The translations under genes and the position numbers were made by a program. Shown here one piece after another: positions 8,113-16,566 of a stretch of 41,698 bases of DNA (positions are counted from its first letter, which is position 1; each line of letters begins with the position of its first letter). Source of the DNA: an uncultured Lachnospiraceae bacterium (GTDB taxonomy: Bacteria > Bacillota > Clostridia > Lachnospirales > Lachnospiraceae); the NCBI GenBank assembly GCA_910578795.1, contig CAJTSD010000032.1, positions 1 to 41,698 on the forward strand, read 5' to 3'. The notes beneath the pieces were generated by a model. The model was given only the letters and a program-made list of their open reading frames with translations. It was not told the origin of the DNA and made no database searches.

Positions 8113-9180
8113 TTAGTATTCCATTGCCTTCTCTTCGCCGTTCATCACGCGCAGCGCGCCCTGTGCAAGCGCAAGCAGCTCGTCTTCACCGGGATATACG
8201 GTAAACGGGGCAATCCATTCGGCACGCTCTTTCAGTGCGGCAACAACATCTGCTGCATACGCGATGCCGCCTGTCACGATAATTTGGTCAACCTTTCCGT
8301 TCAGGACACATGCCATAGAACCGATGTCCTTTGATACCTGTAACAGGAATGCCTCTTTTGCTTCCTTTGCCTTTGCGTTTCCTTCGTCGGCAAGCTTTGA
8401 TACCTCACGCATGTCGTTTGTGCCAAGGTACGCGTTAAATCCGCCTTTGCCGACAATTTTGGAGTAAACCTCCTTCTCCGAATAATTTCCGGAAAAGCAC
8501 ATCTTAATCAGCGCGCCGCTCGGTACGCCGCCCGCACGCTCGGGAGAGAATGCGCCGTCGCCGTCAAGTGCGTTAAACACATCAATTACCTTGCCGTTTT
8601 CGTGTGCGCCGACAGAAACGCCGCCGCCCATATGTACCACAATCAGGCGAAGCGTGTCGTAAGCCTTTCCGGTTTCCTTTGCGTAACGCTTTGCAACTGC
8701 TTTTTGGTTCAGCGCGTGGAATACGCTGACACGCGGAAGCTCAGGCACGCCGGAATACCGTGCAATCGGCATCAGCTCATCGACAACGACAGGGTCTACA
8801 ATATAAGAAGGAGCGCCGATAGAATCCCCGATTTCCCGTGCAAGAATACCGCCGAGGTTGGAAGCGTGCTGTCCCTGAACGCCTGCCTTTAAATCAGCGA
8901 GCAAAGCGTCCGTTACGGCATAAGTGCCGCCCGGAATAGGTTTTAACATGCCGCCGCGTCCTACTACAACGTTCAGCGATTTGATGTCAAAGTTCTTTTC
9001 CGCTAACAAGTCCGTAATAATTTTCTTTCTGAAATCCTTTTGGTCAACAATCGTGGCATACTGGGAAATCTCCTCCGTGGAATGCCGTAAGGTTTCCTCA
9101 AACAATAACGTTTCATCTTCAAAAACGCCGATTTTTGTGGAAGTAGAGCCGGGGTTAATAATCAGACTTTTGATTGCCAT
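8113..9180 (-). CDS. buk: Butyrate kinase
   Basis: A 355-residue acetokinase-family enzyme that converts butyryl phosphate and ADP to butyrate and ATP. It begins KSLIINPGSTSTKIGVFEDE (phosphate-binding Asn and Ser/Thr), with HMGGGVSVGAHENGKVIDV, NALDGDGAFSPERAGGVP and VDQIIVTGGIAYA in the expected order. The start at 9180 has AGGAGG 9 bases upstream. It is the second gene after ptb with a 104-bp gap. That gap is open in frame with buk for 34 codons, giving a possible longer form whose extension begins 2 bp after the ptb stop. Confidence 0.95.
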   Translation of the reverse strand: MAIKSLIINPGSTSTKIGVFEDETLLFEETLRHSTEEISQYATIVDQKDFRKKIITDLLAEKNFDIKSLNVVVGRGGMLKPIPGGTYAVTDALLADLKAGVQGQHASNLGGILAREIGDSIGAPSYIVDPVVVDELMPIARYSGVPELPRVSVFHALNQKAVAKRYAKETGKAYDTLRLIVVHMGGGVSVGAHENGKVIDVFNALDGDGAFSPERAGGVPSGALIKMCFSGNYSEKEVYSKIVGKGGFNAYLGTNDMREVSKLADEGNAKAKEAKEAFLLQVSKDIGSMACVLNGKVDQIIVTGGIAYAADVVAALKERAEWIAPFTVYPGEDELLALAQGALRVMNGEEKAMEY

Positions 9181-9284
9181 AATATGATTCCTCCTGTTAA
9201 AATGTTCGTCTATCTTTTTGTTTATCAGGTAATCGGCAACATCACCGACACCATCTGACAACAGTTCAAGAAAGAAGTCCATGC

Positions 9285-10199
9285 CTATTTTTTCATTGAT
9301 TCCGCAACAACAGCCGCAAGCGCAATGGAATTCAGCTTTGCCTCAAAGGAGTCGGAACGTGATGTCAGGATAACAGGTGCGGCAGTACCCGTTAAAATAT
9401 TACCGTTCTTTACATCACAAAGATGTGTCAGCACCTTGTACACAAGGTTTCCGGCATGAATATCCGGGAAGAGAATCACATCTGCGTCACCCGCAATCTT
9501 TCTGCCCGTACCGCCCTTGTGCGCAGCCGCGGCACTGTCGATTGCCATATCCATAGAGAGCGGTCCGTCAATCACGCAGCCCGTGATTTTGCCCTCGGCA
9601 TTCATCTTTGCAAGTTCGTCAGCGTCAACCGTACAAGGCATCTTGGGATTGACAACCTCGACAGCGGCAACCGGAGCAACCTTCGGATTTGCAATGCCGC
9701 ACGCGTGGCAGACCTCAACCGTATTGTTGATAATTGCAACCTTGTCTTCCAATGTCGGATACGTCATAAACGCAACGTCCGATAAGAACAACAGGCGGTC
9801 AATACCCTTGATTTCAAACACACACACATGGGAGAGCGCCCTGCCGGTACGAAGTCCGACTTCCTTATCCAAAACACTCTTTAAGAAATTCTTGGTGTCA
9901 ATCAGTCCCTTCATGTACATATCCGCCTTGCCGTCGTGAACAAGCTTGACAGCCGTAAGCGCCGCCTGCACATGGTCCGGCTCATTGATGATCTCAAAGC
10001 CAGCCAAATCCATATTCATGGAAGCGGCAATTTCCTTGATTTTTGCCTCGTCACCGACTAAAATCGCGTCGGCAATGCCTTTCTCCTTTGCAGCCTTCAC
10101 TGCCTCAAGCACCGGCTCATCTTCCGCAACGGCAACAGCAACGGTCTTGCGGTCACATTCGTAGACCTTTTTCAGCAAATCCTGAAATCCTTTACTCAT
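9285..10199 (-). CDS. ptb: Phosphate butyryltransferase
   Basis: A 304-residue phosphate acyltransferase that converts butyryl-CoA and phosphate to butyryl phosphate, the step before butyrate kinase. Recognisable parts are EDEPVLEAVKAAKEKGIADA, KLVHDGKADMYMKGLIDTKN, LRTGRALSHVCVFEI, GPLSMDMAIDSAAAAHKG and the C-terminal LTSRSDSFEAKLNSIALA. The start at 10199 lies 8 bases after a GGAGG; the slightly longer ATG at 10214 would place this site inside the coding region. Together with buk it forms the acid-producing branch of butyrate fermentation. Its promoter overlaps a Rex-like palindrome. Confidence 0.95.
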   Translation of the reverse strand: MSKGFQDLLKKVYECDRKTVAVAVAEDEPVLEAVKAAKEKGIADAILVGDEAKIKEIAASMNMDLAGFEIINEPDHVQAALTAVKLVHDGKADMYMKGLIDTKNFLKSVLDKEVGLRTGRALSHVCVFEIKGIDRLLFLSDVAFMTYPTLEDKVAIINNTVEVCHACGIANPKVAPVAAVEVVNPKMPCTVDADELAKMNAEGKITGCVIDGPLSMDMAIDSAAAAHKGGTGRKIAGDADVILFPDIHAGNLVYKVLTHLCDVKNGNILTGTAAPVILTSRSDSFEAKLNSIALAAVVAESMKK

Positions 10200-10256
10200 T
10201 TGAAAATCCTCCATTCTATATACTGGTTTTGTTGTAAATTAAGGAAATATCCTCGG

Positions 10257-10274
10257 TTGTTAAAATAATAACAC
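10257..10274. promoter_or_regulatory. Candidate Rex operator between ptb-buk and ldh
   Basis: TTGTTAAAATAATAACAC matches the clostridial Rex pattern TTGTTAA-N4-TTAACAA at 12 of 14 defined positions. It covers the -10 of the ptb promoter. Rex is an NADH-sensing repressor known to control fermentation genes in Clostridia; binding here is inferred. Confidence 0.5.
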
Positions 10275-10293
10275 TTTCTAAAACGGCGGTCAA
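10265..10293 (-). promoter_or_regulatory. ptb-buk promoter
   Basis: On the minus strand TTGACC, a 17-bp spacer and TATTAT. The -10 lies inside the Rex-like palindrome and the -35 overlaps the proximal copy of the TGCACCTT direct repeat. Confidence 0.7.
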
Positions 10294-10320
10294 GGTGCAT
10301 AAAGTATTTTTTAAGGTGCA
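10292..10320. repeat. 21-bp-phased direct repeat AAGGTGCA
   Basis: Two identical AAGGTGCA copies start at 10292 and 10313, exactly 21 bp (two helical turns) apart. On the minus strand they sit at and just upstream of the ptb -35, where an activator dimer would bind. The protein is unknown. Confidence 0.5.
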
Positions 10321-10349
10321 ATAGAGATAGTCATAGATTAAGCCATACA

Positions 10350-10377
10350 TTGAAAAAAAGCCAAACTATGTTATACT
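10350..10377 (+). promoter_or_regulatory. D-lactate dehydrogenase promoter
   Basis: TTGAAA at 10350, a 16-bp spacer and TATACT at 10372 with an extended -10 TG, 45 bp before the start codon. Confidence 0.65.
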
Positions 10378-10422
10378 GATGTTATAAGAACGAGGGATAG
10401 AGAAACGGAGGAACAACAGAAA

Positions 10423-11403
10423 ATGAAAGTATATGTATACAGTATGCGCGACTTTGACGAACTGCCGGATTTTCAGCGGTTCTGTGAAAAATATCAGGTG
10501 GAATGGGCGTACACAAACGAAACGCCCTGCATGGAAAACCTTGACTATGCCAAAGGCTATGACGTGGTCAATATCATCACGACGGTTATCGATAAAGAAA
10601 TGATAGACCGTTGGAAGGCGCTTGGCGTAAAATGCATTGCCACGCGAACAATCGGTTACGACCACATTGACTATGCGTATGCAAAAAGCGTCGGCATGGG
10701 CGTCATTCACATTACGTATTCTCCGTCAAGCGTTGCGGACTACACAATTATGCTGATGTTAATGGGCTGCCGCAAAATCAAGCATATCATGAACACGGCA
10801 GCAGTGCAGGACTTTACACTAAAAGGAAAAATCGGAAAAGAGCTTCCAAACTGCACGGTCGGCATTATCGGGACGGGAAAAATCGGGAAGACTGTAATCG
10901 CGCATTTAAAAGGTTTTGGCTGCAAAATCCTTGCATATGACATTTATGAAAGCGACGAAGTGCGGGAAAACGCGGAGTATGTACCGCTTGATAAAATTTT
11001 CACGGACTGCGATATTATCTCGCTTCACGCGCCTGCCACAAATGACAATTACCATATGATTGACAAGGCAGCGATTGACAAAATGAAACAGGGTGTGATG
11101 ATAGTAAATTGCGCAAGAGGCTCCCTGATTGACACGCAGGCGCTGATTGACGGGATTGAGTGCGGGAAAGTAGGCTTTGCGGGACTTGACGTGATTGAGC
11201 AGGAGAGCGGTCTTTACTATTTTAACCGCGTGGGAGAACCGTTAAACAATCCGCAGCTTGCCATATTAAAGTCGTATTCCAACGTCCTTGTGACGCCGCA
11301 CACGGCGTTTTACACGGACGAGGCAGTGGCAAACATGGTGGAAAACGCACTGCTTTGCGCGAAGGATTTTATTGAGGGAAGAACGACGGCATTCGAGGTC
11401 TGA
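10423..11403 (+). CDS. ldhA: D-lactate dehydrogenase (2-hydroxyacid dehydrogenase)
   Basis: A 326-residue NAD-dependent D-isomer-specific 2-hydroxyacid dehydrogenase that reduces pyruvate to D-lactate. The NAD-binding GIIGTGKIGKTVIAHLKGFG, the catalytic Arg in VNCARGSLIDTQALID, the Glu in GLDVIEQESGLYYF and the His in VTPHTAFYTDEAV are all present. The length and YxFNR pattern fit fermentative D-LDH better than phosphoglycerate or vancomycin-type VanH enzymes. The RBS is GGAGG 10 bases upstream. It diverges from ptb-buk across a shared control region, so lactate and butyrate output may be co-regulated by redox state. Confidence 0.85.
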   Translation: MKVYVYSMRDFDELPDFQRFCEKYQVEWAYTNETPCMENLDYAKGYDVVNIITTVIDKEMIDRWKALGVKCIATRTIGYDHIDYAYAKSVGMGVIHITYSPSSVADYTIMLMLMGCRKIKHIMNTAAVQDFTLKGKIGKELPNCTVGIIGTGKIGKTVIAHLKGFGCKILAYDIYESDEVRENAEYVPLDKIFTDCDIISLHAPATNDNYHMIDKAAIDKMKQGVMIVNCARGSLIDTQALIDGIECGKVGFAGLDVIEQESGLYYFNRVGEPLNNPQLAILKSYSNVLVTPHTAFYTDEAVANMVENALLCAKDFIEGRTTAFEV

Positions 11404-11407
11404 TTTT

Positions 11408-12292
11408 ATGGAGTATTATGCGCTCAACCAGTACCTGAAGGACACCTTTGGGGAAAAAGTCTATAAAATTGCGTTGGACGGTGGATTTACCTGTCCAAAT
11501 AGGGACGGAACGCTTGGGACGCGCGGCTGTATTTTCTGCTCGGGGGAAGGCTCCGGCGATTTTGCACAGTGCCGCGCGTTTTCCGTTACAGAGCAGCTTG
11601 CGCGCGGAAAAGAACGGATTGCAGGGAAATATCACGGGGCGAAGTACATCGCGTATTTTCAGGCATTTACCAACACGTATGCGCCAGTGGAGCGGCTGCG
11701 TGCGCTTTATGAGGAAGCGATGTCCGACGCGCAGGTGGTTGCGCTCTCGATTGCGACAAGACCGGACTGTCTGCCTGATGAAGTCATTTGGCTGCTGAAA
11801 GAGCTTAATAGGCGAAAGCCTGTCTGGGTGGAGCTTGGCTTGCAGACCATTCACGAAAAAACAGCCGCTTATATCCGCCGCGGATATGCGCTTGCGGTTT
11901 ATGATGAGGCAGTGCGGAAGTTAAAAGAAGCGTGCATTCAGGTGATTGTACATGTGATACTCGGGCTTCCGTATGAAACAAAAGAGGAAATGAAAGAAAC
12001 GGTTTCCTATGTAGGAAACAGCGGCGCGGACGGGATTAAGCTGCAGCTTTTGCATGTCCTTGCGGGAACGGATTTGGCACAGGAATACTTGCAGGGGAAG
12101 TTTCGGACGCTGGAACTGGAGGAGTACGTCAGTTTGGTTGCGGACTGTATTGCGATACTTCCTCCGGGTATGGTCATACACCGCATGACGGGGGACGGTC
12201 ATAAGGCAAAGCTGATTGCGCCAAACTGGAGCGCCGACAAAAAGCGCGTACTGAACGCACTGAAAAAAGCGATAGCGGAAAAGAAGCGTTAA
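11408..12292 (+). CDS. TIGR01212/YhcC-type radical SAM protein
   Basis: A 294-residue radical SAM protein of the TIGR01212 (YhcC) family, of unestablished reaction. The N-terminus has the family pattern GGFTCPNRDGTLGTRGCIFC, with the cluster Cys residues in the family's unusually wide spacing, then GSGDF. Further on are YFQAFTNTYAP, ALSIATRPDCLPDE, VELGLQTIHEKTAAYIRRGY and VHVILGLPYETKEEM, all typical. The start at 11408 lies 4 bp after the ldhA stop with a GAGGT site inside the end of ldhA, so the two are probably translated from one message. Confidence 0.9.
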   Translation: MEYYALNQYLKDTFGEKVYKIALDGGFTCPNRDGTLGTRGCIFCSGEGSGDFAQCRAFSVTEQLARGKERIAGKYHGAKYIAYFQAFTNTYAPVERLRALYEEAMSDAQVVALSIATRPDCLPDEVIWLLKELNRRKPVWVELGLQTIHEKTAAYIRRGYALAVYDEAVRKLKEACIQVIVHVILGLPYETKEEMKETVSYVGNSGADGIKLQLLHVLAGTDLAQEYLQGKFRTLELEEYVSLVADCIAILPPGMVIHRMTGDGHKAKLIAPNWSADKKRVLNALKKAIAEKKR

Positions 12293-12359
12293 AAAATCAG
12301 ACACGTTTTGCAGCTAGGCGGCATAAACTATAACAATTACCTGAAAAAGGGGTAAAGCA

Positions 12360-14075
12360 GTGACTTGCAGAGAACGCATTTTATCGAACGAATATGCCGA
12401 TTTGGTGGTAAATTTTGTACTGCCTGACGAATATGAATATGAAAGACCGGTTGACTACTGCAATCATATTATTAATGAAGACTTACAGCTTTTTTATATT
12501 AAGCGGAGCGATTTGCCGGATTTACGCTTTACAAAAGCATCCTACTCGTTTATTCCCAAATGCTACGGCTTGGTTCAGGTGGACCAGCAGGAACGCGGCG
12601 TGGATCTTAATACGCTCAGCCTTGCGGATGTGGGTATCCTTTCCGTACAGAGACCGCCGTTAAATCTGACGGGGAAAAACGTGACAATCGGTTTTATTGA
12701 TACGGGCATCCGCTATCAGGACGAGGTTTTCCGCGATACGGCAGGAAACAGCCGTATTCTTGCGATATGGGACCAGACCATTCAGACCGGAACGCTTCCC
12801 GAAGGCTTTGAATACGGATCCGAATATACGCAGCAGGACATTAATGCGGCGCTGCAAAGCGACGACCCGTTTTCCATTGTGCCAAGCACGGACGCAAACG
12901 GACACGGAAGCGAGCTGGCGGCAGTGGCGGCGGGAAGTCCGATTGCAAACGGAAACTTTATCGGAGCGGCTCCCAATGCGCGGATTGTCATGGTAAAGCT
13001 CAAGGAAATTAAACCCTATCTTAGGGAATACTATAAAATTCCGGAGGGGGTGCCCTGTTATTCCGAGACGGATATTTTGCAGGCGCTGCAATACCTTCAA
13101 AAGTTCTCACAGGTACTGTATACGCCGCTTGTAATCTGCTTTGGCTTGGGAACAAGCTTGGGCGACCATGCAGGTTCCGGCACGCTTGCAACATACCTCA
13201 ATACATTGAGCTATAAGAAAAGTCAGGTCATTGTGACGCCTGCGGGGAACGAGGGCAATACGTCGCATCATTTTCATGCCGAGATGAGTATGCGGGAGGC
13301 GTATAAGGACGTGCAGCTTCGCGTCGGGGAGAATGAGCGGGGATTTGTCATGGATTTGTGGGGCGAGGCGCCGTATTATTACAACGTAACGGTGCGCACG
13401 CCCGGCGGAGAGGGAATCCGTTGGAGCAATCCGCGCAGTCCGCAGCCGCAGGAATTTACCTTTGTGTTTGAAAAGACGCGGATTATCATTGAATATTTTT
13501 GGGTGGAGCATACTTCGGGGGCGGAGCTGATTCGGTTCCGGTTTATCGAGCCGACAGCGGGCGTTTGGAATATCCGGGTCAATTCTGCGGGAAATGTGGC
13601 GGGTGGCTGTTTTGACATTTGGCTGCCGATTTCGCAGTTTCTTTCGTCCGACACATATTTTCTCGAGGCAAGTCCGCAGACGACCATCACGGAGCCGGCT
13701 TACGCCGAAGGGACCATCACGGTGTCCAACTATCAGTCCTCAAATGTCAGTATCGCGCCTTCGTCGGGGCGCGGGTTTGGGAAAAACGGGCTTGTCGTAC
13801 CGGACATCGCAGCGCCGGGCGTCAATGTTTCCACACCGTTTGGTTCGGGAAACGGCACAAGCATCTCAGCGGCAATCACGGCGGGCGGCTGTGCGCAGCT
13901 GTTGGAGTGGGCGGTGGTGAACCAAAACGACCTTTTTGTAAACTCCACGGCAATCAAAAATTATCTGATCCGCGGGGCGGACAGGGAGGATTACTTGGAG
14001 TATCCGAACCGTGAATGGGGGTACGGAAGCCTCAACATCGCGGGGGTTTTTGAGTTTTTGGCGGAGCTTGGATAA
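12360..14075 (+). CDS. S8 family subtilisin-like peptidase (Csp-like)
   Basis: A 571-residue serine protease. The start is a GTG at 12360 after AAAAAGGGG. Residues 1-95 look like a short prodomain; no signal peptide is seen. The catalytic Asp is in VTIGFIDTGIRYQDEVF, the His in DANGHGSELAAVAAG and the Ser in GNGTSISAAITAGGC, so the triad is intact. Between His and Ser is a large insertion (about residues 300-440) of beta-rich character. This layout resembles the Csp germination proteases and related clostridial subtilases; a germination role is only an inference, as no spore gene is present nearby. Confidence 0.9.
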   Translation: MTCRERILSNEYADLVVNFVLPDEYEYERPVDYCNHIINEDLQLFYIKRSDLPDLRFTKASYSFIPKCYGLVQVDQQERGVDLNTLSLADVGILSVQRPPLNLTGKNVTIGFIDTGIRYQDEVFRDTAGNSRILAIWDQTIQTGTLPEGFEYGSEYTQQDINAALQSDDPFSIVPSTDANGHGSELAAVAAGSPIANGNFIGAAPNARIVMVKLKEIKPYLREYYKIPEGVPCYSETDILQALQYLQKFSQVLYTPLVICFGLGTSLGDHAGSGTLATYLNTLSYKKSQVIVTPAGNEGNTSHHFHAEMSMREAYKDVQLRVGENERGFVMDLWGEAPYYYNVTVRTPGGEGIRWSNPRSPQPQEFTFVFEKTRIIIEYFWVEHTSGAELIRFRFIEPTAGVWNIRVNSAGNVAGGCFDIWLPISQFLSSDTYFLEASPQTTITEPAYAEGTITVSNYQSSNVSIAPSSGRGFGKNGLVVPDIAAPGVNVSTPFGSGNGTSISAAITAGGCAQLLEWAVVNQNDLFVNSTAIKNYLIRGADREDYLEYPNREWGYGSLNIAGVFEFLAELG

Positions 14076-14095
14076 ACGGGAACCATAAAAAGAAA

Positions 14096-14150
14096 TCAGG
14101 GAGAATGCATTGTATAAATACAACGTAAAAATACAACGCGTTCTCCCTGA
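14096..14150. terminator. Long hairpin between convergent genes
   Basis: TCAGGGAGAA at 14096 pairs perfectly with TTCTCCCTGA at 14141; a GC pair extends it and the loop holds TTGTAT/ATACAA, another small stem. It lies between the subtilase and kdgK stop codons and probably terminates both, though no long U-tract follows. Confidence 0.6.
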
Positions 14151-14185
14151 ACTCATTTTGTAAGCAATATTGACGAAATTGAAGC

Positions 14186-15274
14186 TTATCGCTTAATATC
14201 GTAATTCATATTCATTAAGTTGCGGATACTCGCCACATCGTCCGTAATATTCGCATCGCCGCGGATGGTATGCTTAATCACGCTGCTTGCCACCGCAAAG
14301 TTGACCATATCCATCGGTCTGTAATTATGCATCATCGCATAAATCAGTCCGCTCGCAAAGGCGTCGCCGCCGCCGACACGGTCGAGGATATTAAAGGTGA
14401 AAAGCTTGCTTTCGAACGTATGGTCTTCATACCACAGGAATGCTTTCAGGCTGTTTTCCGAACCGCTGTGCGCATAGCGGACGTGGCGGGCAATACATTT
14501 GATATTCGGATACCGCTCCACGAAAGCATGGAAGATTTCGTCCTGCTGTTCGTAGCTTAACTGCAAAGGCACGCCGTCTTTGACATCGCCCTTGGCATGG
14601 TTTTCCTCATCTTTCCATAAATGGTATGGCTCAATGCCAAACAGCACATCTACATAAGGCAGGCACTGCGTACAGAAGTCCCTTGCCTGCTCCCATGTCC
14701 ACAGCTTGCTGCGGAAGTTGCCGTCAAAGCTGACGGTCAGTCCCATCTCTTTTGCCACCTTAAGGCAGTTCATAATCAATTCAGCGCAGTTTGGCGCAAG
14801 CGCGGGAGTGATACCGCTCAAATGCAGCCATGTAAAGCCCTCAAACAGGGCGTGCAAATCGACTTTACTAAAATCATATTCCGTAATCGCACTGTTTTTC
14901 CGGTCATAGATGACCTTGCTTGGACGGATTCCGTATCCGGTTTCAAGATAGTAGCTGCCGAGACGGTGCGTGGGTGTTTCCTCCGGTGTGCTCAGAATAA
15001 CAGGCGTACAGTGTACGTCGTTGCTGCGCAGCATACGGACCGCACTCTTTCCCAAACTGTTGTTTGGAACGACGCTGAAAAATGTGCTGTCGATACCCAG
15101 GTTGGCAAGGGCAAGCGCGATATTTGCCTCACTTCCGCCGTAGCTTGCCTCAAAATTGGAAGTCATACGGATCTTCTCGTAGTTCGGCGGTGTCAGGCGA
15201 AGCATGATTTCGCCGATGGTGATGAATTTGTTGGTGCTGTCATTGCCGTGAAGCAGGGGATTGCTATGTTCCAT
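14186..15274 (-). CDS. kdgK: 2-keto-3-deoxygluconate kinase (PfkB family)
   Basis: A 362-residue PfkB-family sugar kinase that most resembles 2-dehydro-3-deoxygluconate kinase, which phosphorylates KDG in hexuronate breakdown. The N-terminal ITIGEIMLRLTPP and the substrate-binding SYGGSEANIALALANLG are typical of this subgroup, as is the C-terminal DRVGGGDAFASGL with the catalytic Asp. It is longer than average (about 310-340) with an N-terminal leader and an insertion near residue 240. The start at 15274 has AAAGGAGG 8 bases upstream. No KDPG aldolase or uronate gene adjoins it, so substrate assignment rests on sequence alone. Confidence 0.8.
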   Translation of the reverse strand: MEHSNPLLHGNDSTNKFITIGEIMLRLTPPNYEKIRMTSNFEASYGGSEANIALALANLGIDSTFFSVVPNNSLGKSAVRMLRSNDVHCTPVILSTPEETPTHRLGSYYLETGYGIRPSKVIYDRKNSAITEYDFSKVDLHALFEGFTWLHLSGITPALAPNCAELIMNCLKVAKEMGLTVSFDGNFRSKLWTWEQARDFCTQCLPYVDVLFGIEPYHLWKDEENHAKGDVKDGVPLQLSYEQQDEIFHAFVERYPNIKCIARHVRYAHSGSENSLKAFLWYEDHTFESKLFTFNILDRVGGGDAFASGLIYAMMHNYRPMDMVNFAVASSVIKHTIRGDANITDDVASIRNLMNMNYDIKR

Positions 15275-15322
15275 GAAATACCTCCTTTGTGGTACGTAAA
15301 AATTTTTTGATTATATAATCTT

Positions 15323-15351
15323 ATTTTAGTCTAATTCTGAAAGTATTTCAA
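15323..15351 (-). promoter_or_regulatory. kdgK promoter
   Basis: On the minus strand TTGAAA, a 17-bp spacer and TAAAAT, about 50 bp upstream of the kdgK start. Confidence 0.6.
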
Positions 15352-15442
15352 TCTTTTTAAAAATTATCATGCATATTTTCAGCAAAAAAGAGAAATGATG
15401 ATAGTGACAAAAAATATCAGAACGAAAAGGGAGGAAATCGTT

Positions 15443-16495
15443 ATGAAAGTTATAAAAAAGAAAAGTGTATTGAAAAAGATTGCAGTGACAACGGCAGTAA
15501 CCTGCGCAGTAGCACTTTCTATTTCAGCGTGCGGAAAAAAAGATAAGGTCAATGATAATCAGGATCCGCTTACGGGACAGACATCTCAAAGCCCGGAGTC
15601 AACGCAGGAAGGCAGCGGTGACGGAAACAGTGGGGAAAACGGCGACGGCGCAAGTAACGACGGCAGCGACAGTGGGGACTTTAGCGAATTTGATGCCATG
15701 ATTGGCGATGAAGGAACGGATCCTAACAATATTATGGATTATATCAATACCAATATTGTCAGTGCGGGAGCAGCAGATGTAGAACGTTTTTTTTCAGGAA
15801 TTTTGAGCTTTGGGGATGACATCAGAAATATTGATTTTACGGGCTTGAATGAGAGCAGACAGTATATGCCCGAGGATATGGTGGCTTTTATGGACTTAAT
15901 GAAGCTTGAGAATGAAACGCCGTCTATGGCGATGTCTGATGAGGAGAATAGGAAAGTCATCAACATGACACTCTCGGAAATGCTTGAGCGTGCGCTTTTG
16001 TTTGAAAAGCATCTTGAAAAATATCCCAATCATGTGACGACGGATGCGGCTTCAAGATTATATGAGGAAATTGCCACGAACGCAATTTCAGGCGGTTATA
16101 ACAGCGCAGAGGGTATTGCACATTTTTATAAAGGCGACACGGATGACGTAGTGGACAAAGAATCACTGCAATACTATAAGAAGTTTGCGGATGCAAATCC
16201 TGACAGCAATTTGGGAAAATTAGTAAAAGATTATATTACCATGCTTGAGTCAAACCAGTTTCAGATTAACGGCGCTATGGAAGACTTTTACATGGGACTG
16301 CACGGAAGGCTGAATGTGAGAAATCAGAACGGAAGCAATGGCAATACAGGCGCAGGGCAAAACGGTACGGGAAACGGCAACGAACCGCAGTCTGAAACAA
16401 ATGAGAGCGGTACAAACGGTTCCGGCTCGGGAACCGCAGGCAATGCGACGGCAGACGCTGCGGATACTGTTATTGAAGGGGCAATCAGAAGGTAA
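15443..16495 (+). CDS. Putative lipoprotein with low-complexity linkers
   Basis: A 350-residue protein with a basic N-terminus, a hydrophobic segment and the lipobox ISAC (Cys at about residue 31), so it is predicted to be lipid-anchored on the cell surface. A Ser/Gly/Asn/Asp-rich linker (residues 36-80) leads to an alpha-helical domain (about 90-290) without a recognised family, followed by a second Gly/Asn/Ser/Thr-rich tail ending in AADTVIEGAIRR. The start at 15443 is set by GGGAGG 8 bases upstream. It lies 71 bp before a signal peptidase II homologue, the enzyme class that matures lipoproteins. Confidence 0.8.
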   Translation: MKVIKKKSVLKKIAVTTAVTCAVALSISACGKKDKVNDNQDPLTGQTSQSPESTQEGSGDGNSGENGDGASNDGSDSGDFSEFDAMIGDEGTDPNNIMDYINTNIVSAGAADVERFFSGILSFGDDIRNIDFTGLNESRQYMPEDMVAFMDLMKLENETPSMAMSDEENRKVINMTLSEMLERALLFEKHLEKYPNHVTTDAASRLYEEIATNAISGGYNSAEGIAHFYKGDTDDVVDKESLQYYKKFADANPDSNLGKLVKDYITMLESNQFQINGAMEDFYMGLHGRLNVRNQNGSNGNTGAGQNGTGNGNEPQSETNESGTNGSGSGTAGNATADAADTVIEGAIRR

Positions 16496-16510
16496 CAACA
16501 GGGATATTCA

Positions 16511-16538
16511 TTGACAGCGGCACATCTCTTATGATAAT
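16511..16538 (+). promoter_or_regulatory. Promoter of the LspA-like gene
   Basis: A consensus TTGACA, a 16-bp spacer and GATAAT, 29 bp before the start codon, so this gene can be transcribed separately from the lipoprotein gene. Confidence 0.65.
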
Positions 16539-16566
16539 GTGAAGGAAATATTAAAGAGGTGAGTCC

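Noticed and set aside
9517..9939. Long plus-strand ORF opposite ptb
   Set aside because: It is a shadow of ptb codons; it has no RBS and no recognisable family.
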